Assembly (NCBI GenBank): GCA_036345935.2
Contig: JADWOT020000003.1
Coordinates: 21,222,509 to 21,286,508, forward strand
Length of the DNA stretch: 64,000 nucleotides
DNA from: Taenia hydatigena
Taxonomy: Eukaryota; Platyhelminthes; Cestoda; Cyclophyllidea; Taeniidae
Direction: 5' to 3'
Of this stretch, positions 1 through 12,011 are shown piece after piece (position 1 is the first letter of the stretch; each line of letters starts with the position of its first letter). The position numbers and the translations under genes were made by a program. The notes beneath the pieces are model-generated. The model searched no databases and had not been told where the DNA came from. It was given only the letters and a program-made list of their open reading frames with translations.

Positions 1-369
1 CCAGTAAAGACAAAATATCCCAGGCCCATCAAACGTCTCGCGATCAGCGTCAAAGTTCTACCGATAAATCCCACCGACAACTTAATGAGAACCTTTTGTA
101 TTTGGCCCAATAGGGTGTACTTGCACATCCGTAACCCTACTGAGGTACAAGCAACCCCAACCCCGCTGCAAAAGCAAGGTAGCTTCCTACATTAAGAAGC
201 AAAACACTTTCTAGCCTCATAATGGCAGGATTGTGCCATAAAAGAGATCTATTGCACTACGCTGCCATTAACGATATTTTAGTACCTACAATCACTCATC
301 AAAGTTGAGTTTCCACAAATTTTCTGAGTACAAATAAAACAGCTACGTGGAGTCACATTAATTCAAGAA

Positions 370-375
370 TTTATT
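370..375 (-). terminator. HINT1 poly(A) signal candidate
   Basis: On the minus strand this hexamer reads AATAAA and begins about a dozen bases after the HINT1 stop codon. It is the only canonical poly(A) signal I see close to that stop, and it would give a very short 3' UTR. The cleavage site is not visible from sequence alone. Confidence 0.45.
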
Positions 376-386
376 AATTAACCGGC

Positions 387-807
<421 letters not shown>

Positions 808-1527
808 CCTCCTCCCGCAGAACCGATGCCTCAGTTGCAAATGAGCCACTGGCACCAAAAGCCGAAGCATTCACGTGTAGGTCACGCAGCAGCAGCAGCA
901 GCAGCAGCATCGAAACTAGAAAACTCAATTCGGCTTTCGTGTTCTAAAAATGGCTTTGGTTATTTGTTTTTTTAGTAAAAGCTTTGCTTGTTATAGGATT
1001 TCGAGGAGAAAGCATTGCGTCGGGTTATCATAACGTGGGTCTAAGATATTTTTACACTCTGTGTTGTAAACTGCGAATAACTAGCCCGGGGTAGCTACCT
1101 CACACCGACTCTTTAAAACGTCTTACCTCTTTACATTTAAGACTTTGTATAACCGTTGTTAAATGTAACCAGCGCTTGTTTCCTAATTACAATGCTACGA
1201 TCCCCGATTCTTCATGCTTGTTGAATATTCACCTATGGCACCTTGTGACTTTGAGCACTTTAGCTCTCAAAACTCACAATACTTAAGTTGAGTACTTGAT
1301 GTGAACTCGGTCTTTTAACATGAATGTCGGCATCGTCCATACTCCATAATGCATTTTATGCGCCTACCATTCCAACTCTAAATAGGTGGGAGCTCTTCCT
1401 GTAGTTCTGTTTCTAAAATAAGTGACGGTAATTTTACTATCTTGCAGCGGTAATACTTTGGTTTTCTTGAAGCTATTTACATCTTATTTAGTTTTTCCAG
1501 TTGTCTCAAGTGTTTTTCTGCTTACAG
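808..1527. promoter_or_regulatory. Divergent HINT1/EED intergenic region
   Basis: This 720-bp gap lies between the start codons of two divergent genes, so it should contain both promoters, possibly one bidirectional promoter. It includes the HINT1 5' leader with a CAG tract. A pyrimidine-rich run ending in TTACAG directly precedes the EED start. I see no convincing TATA box. Promoter activity is inferred from gene arrangement only. Confidence 0.45.
887..909 (+). repeat. (CAG)7 microsatellite
   Basis: Seven CAG units plus CA lie in the presumed HINT1 5' leader, where they read as CTG on the transcribed sense strand. This is a trinucleotide repeat and not part of any supported coding exon. Confidence 0.8.
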
Positions 1528-4500
1528 ATGCCTACTCCTATCCACAAACCTTCAAATGACTCTGATATCCCAGCTGAAATGTTCGTCTTATTTTTTCTGT
1601 GATCTATTCCCACTTTTTTGTCCATCACATTCGGCATTTTAATCCATTCTAGAATCTCCTCTGACACCAGTGACTCCGTCAAAATCGTGGAGGAGGATTA
1701 CGACTGCCTTCTGGTTGAGGAGGTTGGTAAACCTCCCAACCACTTCAACTTTACTCAAACCGCATTTATTCGGGAGAGCCATGGTCGGCCCATCTTTGGC
1801 ATCGCCTTCAACTGTGACAATCGCAGCTCATCTAGTGATCCCCTTCTTTTCGCCACTGTCGGCGCTAACCATGTAAGTCCTCTGCTTTTTTTCCTTTCAC
1901 ACTAAAAATATTTTAAAGGCGATTTTGTGCAGAGTATCCGTCGAGATCATTGTTAAATTTCGACGTTCGAAAAATTTACGCCTACTTTAGGTAACCATCT
2001 ACCAGTGCAGGGAACTGCCCTCGCCCTCAGAGGGACAGGATGCCACAAGCGATCCACCTATCCACCTCCTTCAGTCTTTCTCAGACGCTGCCAATGACGA
2101 GGAGTTCTACTGTTGTGCGTGGTCTTGCAACCTCGATGCACGTCGTGGTGTAGCCAAGGCCTCAAGCCGCCAGCAGATCCTTGCAGTGGCCGGCAAGCGT
2201 GGCGTCATTCGTATCCTTTGTCCCTCACTCTCCAAGTGCTTGGACAGTCTAATTGGCCATGGACAAGCAGTGAATGAACTGAAGTTTCATCCTAGTCACC
2301 CCTCGCTTCTCTTCTCATTCAGCAAGGGTATGCTAGCTTTTACATTTTAAGACAAACATATCGTATCGTATCCGTGTTGCATTGTTATTAAATGGCTTCA
2401 CTGTGGTTATTAGTGATGTAAAAGGGTCGCCTGATAGACTGAGCTAACCTCGATGTGTCATGTTCAAGTTTAACGTTTTGTTGATGCCAGACCTCCAGTT
2501 GTCAAAGTCATATTTTGGTCGTTAGAGCTAAAACTGTGTACAAACCTTGGTCGAGGATGGTGTAAATTTCCTTATTAGTGGGAAATTTTACGATTTTGTC
2601 ATTGGTGATATTTTTTGTGAATTATATTGAAATCCTTCAATCCACTTATTCAAAGCAACCTTAAGAACTGGAACCAATTACCTAATAATGTCTTGCAACT
2701 ACTGTGTCCTTGTTCTTGAAACGCGTTAATTGACTGGATAGTTTTTTTTGCGTATGGAACTCCAGCTTATTCTAGCAATTCTTAGCATTCATTTTTAACT
2801 TTGTCTCACTGGAAGCCCTATGGGACTAGAGACTAGACATGGATCTCGTTCCATTACTTATCAATAGTACTGTAGCGTTAGAATTGTTCTTGAAAACATG
2901 AAGCATGCGAATGCGCGAAAAGCCTAGAATTAGTAGTGCCATCATCTTTGAGCTCGAACTGGGGAGACAGGAAAGGTCTACGTAATCGCATGCGTGTGTG
3001 TCATCGAGTTGTAGTGCTGTTTGTGTCCCGTTGTGTTCATTCACAAAGCAAGACTCTTGACTCCCAGTATATGCTGGTGGTGTAAGGGTATCGCTTGTGA
3101 GTATTTGAATGTTGTGGAGTCTTTTTTGAAGTGAATGCAGGCGCTTTGATGAGGTCATTTGATTTACTGCTTTAGGACCTGTTATCGTATCAGACTACTC
3201 GCAAGCCGCTATGAGTTTCATCCAGCTTGATTGCCTTACATTAAGTCAGATTTCGGCCAATTCGGTTTACATTAACTCTTTTTTTTTGCTTAAAAGAAAC
3301 GGTAGTATAAAAGTAGATTTATGGTACGCAGATGACTTGAACAGAGCCCAACGCCATCGCCGAAGTGGCCGAATCGTGGTAGATGCCCAAAAGACTGCAT
3401 TGTAATGCACAAAATTGCACGATATTCCATTGGAGCCCAGGGTGATAGTTGTCGATTGTTTCCTTCAGCGACTTCGATTCCCTTTCTTCTTGATTTCCGT
3501 CTGTTTCGATCCGATATAAGCTTCAGTTACACATCCAAATACTGTTTTTGCAGGAAACATTGGACACTGCGTTCAGTTATGAAGTGAGTGGCCATCGTTA
3601 AAATTTTCATTTGGCACCTCTTTTGCAACTTTCTGCATTTTGGCCCACCTCCTTCGTAACAACCGTTTGATTTGCCTCGACGTAAGCGTAATATCGCCAT
3701 AAGCATTGGATGCCGTATTCATTCACAGCATTAACAGACTGCAAAATCTATCTTTTCAATCTGCTTCTTGTTTTATTACTAACCAGGAGGCACGGTCAGT
3801 GCTTTGATATCGAATGGTTATTTTCTTCTTGGTCTGTTCTTGTTAGCGGTGTAATCAACTGTTCATAGCGTTAAGCAATCCACTGCATTTTTCTACCCAT
3901 CCCCGTAAGATATCCATGAGCGAAATGGTCTATTCAAAATCACAAATGGATATCCAGTGGTGGACGTCGTCCAAATAATTGCCGCTTTGGCAATTTGATT
4001 TACCTTGATACAGACCTTATTTATGGTTATGGAGACGTGGAGGAGTGTAGTCAGTTGAAGTAATTTCGAATTCTTTGTAAGTAGTTCCCAAATGTCGAAT
4101 GTTTCCACGTTGGAACTCCTAAACTGTCTCCAAGACTGTCCAATAATATGTGCAGAGGTGACAGGGAATTTACTGGAATCTGCATAGCTGTTTACGCATT
4201 GTAGGTTTTAGATTGCTTTAATAGACGTCCGTGAAATGTATGCGACGCTTGTGGGATGCCGGAATTGTCGTCTACCCTAGTCTGTTCTATGCTCGTTTTT
4301 CCTTGTTATGGCAGATTTCACGGTGCGCCTTTGGAATATTGCCACTCATGTCATAGTGTGCATTTTCGGTGGCGTGGAGGGTCACCGTGCCGAAGTGCTT
4401 CATGGTGACATCTCGTTGACCGGTGATTTTCTCCTTACCGCCTCCATGGACCACACTATCAAAATCTGGCGACTCGACATTCCCGAGATGCGCGCCGCAA

Positions 4501-6514
4501 TCAGGGCCTCTTTTGAGTACACCGACAAACGGTACGTTCACTCCCTTCTCATTTTCTTTTAAACTTCGTTATTAAGGTAACAAAGGCTTTTAAACTGAGG
4601 TTGTCAGTGGATTTTACAGTTTCCTCTGCTGTTTTAACTATTACTATTACCTACATGTATTATTAATGTACTTTGTGCAATGTTCACTGGCTCCACCAGT
4701 CAAGAGTTTCTCCTCATAATAACTTCTTCCTTCTCATTTTTCTCCCGCTTGTTCTCACAACTCGGTGCTTTCCTTTTGTAAAGGGAAGTTCTTCCCTCTT
4801 TGTACTAAGAACAGGGCTTCTTCGCGAGTTATATTTACTTTATATGGTATCAGTGATGATCGAGTCGCGATGTTCATATTACACTAATGTTCTGCGTTCT
4901 ATTTTTCTGTAGCAAGCCCTTTCGCACCCTGTTGCAGCACTTCCCTGACTTCAGTACCCGTGACGCACACGGCAACTACGTGGATTGTGCTCGGTGGTTC
5001 GGCAGCCTCGTCATCTCCAAGTCTTGTGAAAATGCTGTTGTTGTGTGGATGCCTGGGGACATCGAGTCCGCTACCGCACCTGCCTCCCTCGACCTCCACG
5101 ACCTCCTGCCCCCACGCCTCGTCGCTATTGGCAACAGTAGTGGTCGTGGCAGTGGTGCTAGGGGACGGCAAATGACGGGTGTACCGCTGGAGACGCACTG
5201 TAGTCTTTTGCACCAGCTGCGTCTGCCCGACTGCGACTTGTGGTATGTGCGCTTCGACCTCCACCTGCAACAGCGCCTCCTTGCTCTAGGGACGGGGGTG
5301 GGACTTCCAAGGATATTCCTGTGGGATCTATCCGACCTTGGATCGACTCTCTCCCTTGTACCTAAGGTGCCTCTTGCCCTTACTGCAGGTTACTTGTTTA
5401 TGTTTCTCTACTTTCTTCCTTTCATAGGAAAGTATGTTGCCTGGCTATGAACTCTGCTAAGAGGAATTAATTTCGCCAAACTTATTATTTCATCTGATAT
5501 GGCATTGTCAAGGTTACCCACCATTGGTGGTGCTTTCTAATCACATAATAGTAGATTATATTCCCTCACTATCCTTGCCTTGTTGGTTGATAGAAGGCCC
5601 CACAGTTGATCAGTAAGCACTTCGCTACTGGGTTTCAGTTTCATTCCGTTGTCACCAGGCTTTTAAATATGTCATCTGCGGTTTGCTCAAGCGTTTCTTT
5701 TGATAAATCGTTGCTGCTTTTGCGTCTCACAGATTACTTATAATTCCTTTATTGTGCATTATGCCGCCTAAGTTATGACACCAGTAGTTCTAAAATGCCT
5801 ACAGCCTCAGAAACATGCGCCTGTTCAACTTTCTGGAAGTTTCCCTAGTCTCTTTTCTCTAGCAACCGAGGTCGTACACGCTGACCGTACCTTCGCGTAT
5901 CCATTACGTTGGTTAATAAAGGCATCCGCTGTGAGGTCTCGATCTACCTCCTATCTGGTTGAGGGATTCGATAGGATTTGGTCTAGATTGTGACATTCGC
6001 GGACGGATTTATAACCAGCGGTGAACTAGTTTGCATCATGCTATCAACAGGGCTCCACATCACTGCTGTGAAGGTTGAACCGCGAAAGGCTAGTAGAAAT
6101 CCTGGGGTTTTGTTTATAATTGACTGGAATCTATAATCTGCACATGATCGGATAGGTTTCTTGCTCGAAAGCTAAGGCTATAAGAAAATTGATCTAGTGA
6201 TAATTTCAAACAGCGCACCTCCTTCCTGAGAATAAAACAAGTAGTTTCGTTTACGCACTCCAAAAGAACGGGCGGTGAGCATAAGCTTATAAAGTCAAGT
6301 GGCTGGGTAATGGAGCATTTATTTAAAAATTTGCGCCTCATGCTGACGTCTGTTCGCGTTTCTTGGTTTCCAGGTTCTTCACATCACCGCAACGGGTGCC
6401 GGCAACTTGAACAACTTTGGGGCCATTCGACAGACTCGTTTTACCGGGGATGGGCGTATCCTTGTTGCCGTGGGCGACAACGGTCTAGTTGTACGTTTTG
6501 ACAGGGTCGGCTAA
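1528..6514 (+). CDS. EED: Polycomb protein EED (WD40, PRC2 subunit), 6 exons
   Basis: EED is the WD40 propeller of PRC2 that binds H3K27me3 and stimulates EZH2 in the nucleus. Exons are 1528-1580, 1653-1872, 1991-2327, 4315-4531, 4913-5366 and 6374-6514. All introns are GT-AG and phases match throughout, giving 473 aa against 441 in human EED. Diagnostic stretches are [41 protein letters not shown] and CDLWYVRF. The aromatic cage that reads trimethyl-lysine is intact: Phe66, Tyr131 and Trp386/Tyr387 correspond to human F97, Y148 and W364/Y365. Exon 5 adds about 35 residues (roughly 328-372) between blades, including a Gly/Ser/Arg-rich GRGSGARGR segment that the human protein lacks. The N-terminal exon is the weak point: its donor is GTTCGT, and I kept it because the phase fits and the ATG follows a TTACAG acceptor-like site. 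Exons 2-6 are secure. Confidence 0.93.
2328..4314 (+). other. EED intron 3 (1987 bp)
   Basis: This is the largest EED intron. It opens with GTATGC after the first base of an Asp codon and closes with TTATGGCAG. It is AT-rich with scattered short open frames, none with a recognisable domain. One frame around 3325-3336 spells YADD but has no other reverse-transcriptase blocks nearby. I see no gene or repeat in it. Confidence 0.85.
5367..6373 (+). other. EED intron 5 (1007 bp)
   Basis: The donor GTGCCT follows ...VPK in phase 0 and the acceptor is TTTCCAG before VLHITATG. A second GT at 5389 would not keep the phase needed by the last exon. No gene is seen inside. Confidence 0.75.
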
Positions 6515-8602
6515 GGCGCGCTGACTTGTCTATTCTGCGGGTACCTCTTGATCACCTACTGCATTTGTGTTTTTTGCGTATTTTTTTTTACCGACGGATG
6601 AAATGTAAGGCAGTTTATACGAGTGCTTGTTGTGTCTACAGTTTTCCTTTAAGTACCATCGAGTAGTAGGAATATGACGCCTATTTTTTTTCCTGAGGCA
6701 CAGATTAGGCAAGCGAGTACAGAAACAGCCTTATTTATTGTTGGAAGGCTATCATCAGATGTGACCTGCCGCTATCATGAGGATTAAATTGCCAAAGATT
6801 GGAAATGTCCGTACGGGCAGGGATACACCACTTGCTTACACTTAAAGTTATTTAAAACTATCAAATGCTAGGATGATTGCCGAGAAGCACTAGTCGGCTA
6901 CGCCTCTAAATAGGATGTTCTGCTCGAGAAATGAGATTTTTTAAAGCCTTTGCCTTCACGTACCTGGGCGGTTTTAAAGTGAGCAAGCGAAATGGGAGTT
7001 CAGGTTTTGTATCGTTGAATAGAATGACTTCACGAACCAAGAAGGGGTGTGATGGCTCACAAGGCAGTGTGACATCAATTTTACTGCCAGAACCTTTTTT
7101 ACATTGATGTTTGACATCTAACGCTTAATGTGTACTTTGAGCGGATTTGAAAAAATACTTCAAAAGGGAATGTTTGCCTCTCCTCTCAACCTAAGTACTT
7201 TGATTCCTAATGCTCAAACAGTTCGATAATGTATGCACAAAAGGATATTTCACATCTCCATTTATGTGTCAAATAACTGAACCTTTAAGATAAGGTTATC
7301 GCATTTTGCAGTTGTCACTTTTCTGCAACACTGTTTCGTGAAGATTAAATGAATATCTACGGATGCTATTGATAAAATGTCAGTAGGTCAGTTGCGCTGC
7401 ATACTTGGGTCAATCCGTGGCTTACAAATTTACTAATACGCGTTTAGAACGTGAGAAGCAGGCTTACTCTGTTAGATAACGGGTGCTAACTGCTGCAGTT
7501 ACAAACAAATAACAAGTCCCGTGTTCGATGGCCTACAGGCTGACTTTGCTAGACTTCCATCAAACATGTGATTATACTTTTGTATCCAATAGGTAAGCTA
7601 GCATTAAGGAAAAAATTATTGTTCGTTGAGAAGCTCAAACACTGAACTACATTTTAGTCCATTCGCAAAAGGCGAACCGTTCCACATTCCACCAGGTAGT
7701 TGAAACGTTGCACTAGCTACCAAACCATAAGCTTAAATAACCAAGCATATTCTCCGCTCCTCAAAGTGCAAAGAATACTTCCCAAGTGTTTGTCTTTTTG
7801 GATGATTTCCTTTGTCATTCCAACTACTGCGTCTCTCAACGACTTTAGCCGTCGCAACGTTTTTACTGAGGAAGGGAAGTAGTTGGAGTCCATCACATCT
7901 CATCTTGCATACATGAGTGTAGCACTCTGCTGTAGGTAAATGTGTATGACTCAAACTGTGGGAGATCACATTAATTTAAGCACGTAAATATGTAGGTGAA
8001 ACAGTGTGATAAGAACATTTGGAACCCGTGTTCGTAATGGCACACCGTGGTTTTTACAACGGGTTAGATGCACGAGCCCTGTACACTACTCATGTGCCCC
8101 TCATAAGTAAAATAGGAGTCGTAATTTTGACAGCCCCATCATAACCCTAGGTGGAGCAGGAATAACTTTCCATGTCCTTGGGACTAGTGAAGCGTATGCT
8201 TAAGTGGTAAGATCTACACAGGTAAGTGCCTTCGTGTCAGCGAATTGAAATGCAATTCTGTTAAATCTACTTTTCTGGTCATTCCTATTTTTGAACTTAC
8301 AGCAAATTTTTTTACTTTATGTCGCTTAAGGTAAATGCAGCACTTTTGAAGTTTATTTAACTCAGCGTTTGACCACGAGGGATCCTGAGTCGCCGCGAAT
8401 CTCCGGAGTTGGGCAAGCACCACGTAAAACGATATTCACTTTAACCACGTCTTGATTACAATCATATTGTGCCAGTGGGCGGATTTTGGTCCCAGTAGGG
8501 AGATTTAAGGTATTTCATTGACTGTCTTGATAGTCTCCCCAAGGTGTATGCAAACAAAAACTTCAGAGGGCGTCTGTTCCCAATCACCCAAATGGCAAAT
8601 TG

Positions 8603-8619
8603 ATTTGCATAATTTGCAT
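8603..8619 (+). promoter_or_regulatory. Twin octamer (POU-type) motif
   Basis: Two exact ATTTGCAT octamers (reverse complement of ATGCAAAT) stand in direct orientation with starts 9 bp apart. Octamers are the classic POU-domain (Oct) binding sequence. Two perfect copies nearly abutting is more than the AT-rich background readily gives. Function is inferred; no gene lies nearby. Confidence 0.35.
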
Positions 8620-11600
8620 TCATGTCTCTCGTGGGCGATTATGAATGTCAGAGCTTAATGACTGTCAAGTGATCAGGAAATAATGGGACTTTAACTATCA
8701 GCGTTGAGTTATGGGCTCTAATTGTAACTGCACACGATGGAGGTAGTTGTGCCGGCCTAAAGCGACGCGTGGCACCTCATGTCACTTATCGAACTGCAAT
8801 TCAGGTGAGATGGGGAAAGTGGATAATTAGTTCTGGCTATCGAGGGCTCCCACACTCGACGTGTTATGAGAATATGCACTGATACAATTTGGTGCAAAAT
8901 TAAGAATAGTAAGTAACAATGGTGTATTTAGGGAAAATGACAAATTTCTGTAGCTCAAGTTCTCTCAGTTGCATCAACTGCATGGTGAGGCAGTGTATTT
9001 AAGCACTTGCCTTCATTGGAAATCGTGCATTGGGATGAGGCAGATGGGGTTCTTATTTCTCAACTATGCGAAGAACAATTGCAACCCATAAGAAGGGTCA
9101 CAAATATTCCCACTTTGAGGAACAATTGCCTTAAATAAGTCCTTTGAATATGATCATGGGGCTTTGTGTGCCTGGAGTTCGTGCTGACGTCAGCAGACAA
9201 AGGCGGTTTTGGCGCCTCAGGTTCCGGCAGCAGCAATCCTGCGCAGAGGGTGGGAATGACTTACGGGCGAGCAAATGACGGTCGGTGAGGTAAACGTTCA
9301 CATCAATTCCGTCCAAAAACATCCCATCTACTAAGACTTATAATTAGTCCATCCATCATATGTTCATTAATTTACCTGCCTTTCTGTCCATCCACCCCCA
9401 ATCTCTCTACCAGTTACTCTACGCGTCTGCACTCGGCGGTACATCCACCTCTCTACCTGTGTATTCGTTCCTTCTCTTAACTCACTCACAAATTTAATCA
9501 ACTGCTCTTCATTCTATCCATTCATTTTAAAAACCTAAATTAATAGCTCATTTAGCCTCACATAAACCCTAGACCTCTTGGTTCTCCAAAAGGTAACATC
9601 CGAAACACCTTTAGCTGTCATATGGGTTTAATGGGCTCTATTTTAACAAAACTTTTGCCTTCCTTCTCAACTCTCTTTGCGCAGATAACAGCACAGGTAA
9701 GTTGGATGGAAATGAAGCCTTTACCTCTAGTGATTTACTGCGATTTCAGTGGTTACCCTTCCAACCCCATTCAATTAGCAAACTGATTGCAAAACTTTAG
9801 TCCACAAGGAAAAAATCTGACTCAAAGTATATTTGCTTGTCCGAATAAAATTGATTATCCTTTAAGATGGTTAGGATTTTTTCCCCTTTTTTACATTTCA
9901 CAGTGCGATTCTACTGTATTTAAGGAATTATTCATATTCAGTAGGAAGTTTTCTGCATTTACGATACATGGCGAAAGGAGGTTATCAACGTGCCCTCATA
10001 AATCAAAACAAGATAACTGGCCCTCCGATGAGTTTATTTAAGGGCGTTTGTATTTTGCTTAATGGAACAGACAATGTGCTGCAAAAAATACAACACAACG
10101 ACGTTCGAGGTCACGCACCGAACTGACACGCTCTCGGTACGTGGCTATGACCGGACCGACTCCCCTCACCAAAGCTAATCGCTCACTGCCGTATGGCCTA
10201 AGAATTTTCAGGCCTTCATGTCCTGACGCTGGATGATATTTAAACAGAGTAAACAATAAAAGTCAGGATACATAATTTTATTCACTTCTATTCGCGATTT
10301 CAGGGTAATTCTACAAACTGAAATGCAAAATAGAAATGTCTCCGTGATCGTAAAGGACCGTAATGATTGGCAAAAGTGATCTTAGCTGCACGTATTTGGT
10401 GTGACGATTGAAGCAGTTCAACTGACCCTTCACTGACAACCGCCATTCGCCATTCAGGTCCTCCACATGGACAACTTTGGCCGAAAGTAGCCATTCGAGA
10501 AAGATGTCTCTGTTCACAATGGTCACAGCCTCACCTTATTCGTTGCGGTTTTGAACAGCGTGCGGCTTGGTTTAGGGATTAGAGTGTGATTAAAAACAAC
10601 CGCACTCTTCAAAATCCACGATTTTCAACAGAAAAGATTTCTAAAGAGGATTTGACAGCACCAGAAATTCGGTTCAGATGCACTGCCTCAATGTCAAAAA
10701 AGCTAGTTTTTTTAGGAAGACAGGGGATAGTAGCTTTATAATCCAGGGAAGCAGGAGTCTTTACTTAAGTAGCAACTATGCCGTTACGAAGCCTAGATAG
10801 GTTTCCAATATATCATCATTTGCTGAAGATTTTTTTAAATAACCAACTTTGGGACTTAAAAATACCAGCATAATTCGATTGCCATTCCGAGTCCGGATTT
10901 AGTCGCGACCGACGTCGTAAAGTTACCCAGCTTTAACTTTTTTTGCCTCCACATCGCTTAAAATGACCGCCTTAGTTGTCTTAATGCTCTAGCGAAACGT
11001 GTGCAAAGCAATCAACATTGCGTCTCCGTCTCCTTCTGAAGGTCTTGTCGTAAACTTCGGATCACACATCACTGGCTTTGAGTGTGCTAGCAAATAGGAT
11101 TGAAGATCACCCCTTCAACGGGAAAGATACGAGAAATAATGTTCATTTAAGTCTTCTTGCTTATAAGACAAATGCCTTGGTTGGATTCTGCGAGAAAGTC
11201 CGTCAACTTATGTAGTGCCAAAAATACTTTAATCCCTACCTTGGATAAGCAAGGCAAATTGGTTCACGTGAATTACACTTCCCACGCCTCCCATTCCTAA
11301 GCAGCGCTACACTTTCTTGACCATAGCATCATCCCATCAGGTGACTCAAAGGAACGCTTGAATTCCATTCTATGGGTGCAAACGTGGATCAATGTCTCAA
11401 GCTTTTTCCAGTATCGACAGTAAGCTCTGTGCAGACGGTTTGAAGGGGAAGATGTAACTTTAAAAACTATTTAGAAATATTAGCTTTTACGAAAACCTTG
11501 TTTTTGGAATGTCTCTTTAGCATTGTTGGTAAAGTATTCTGTAAAGGGCGGTCTAAATTAACCCGTTTACTAAAAATACTGATGGGAAAGTGTCACGTAG

Positions 11601-11995
11601 CTTTATTGACTCCTTCTTTTCTGAGAAAATAACCTTTTAAAGAACAATGCACTTGACAAAGTACAATAATTAAACCAATGCATAAAATTACAGCTTTTGC
11701 ATTTATCCTCCAGACGAAAATGCTCCCTCAGTGACCTTTAGAATTTAATTATTTGAGGGCCAGCTTTGGAGATTAGTAAATTGATGTCCTTCTATCAAGT
11801 AAAAAGGTTTTATTTTCCTTACAAAAACTGGAGCGAATTCACAGACAATCCATCGAATTAGACAAGTCGTAGCTGTGGTACTTTGTTTGTTTGAACTACC
11901 GGTTTCGATCAGGGTCACAGAGGTGGCCATATTGCCCTAGCTGCGTAGGCTGGCCTCCAGGCCATGCCAGCAGCTTATTTCCCTCTGTCCATTGA

Positions 11996-12011
11996 ATATA
12001 TATATATATAT
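11996..12011 (+). repeat. (AT)8 dinucleotide tract
   Basis: A simple AT/TA dinucleotide run of 16 bases inside the gene-poor region, with no other content. Confidence 0.8.

Noticed and set aside
3325..3336. YADD motif resembling the reverse-transcriptase active site in a frame inside EED intron 3
   Set aside because: The frame is only 64 codons long and none of the other reverse-transcriptase blocks is present nearby.
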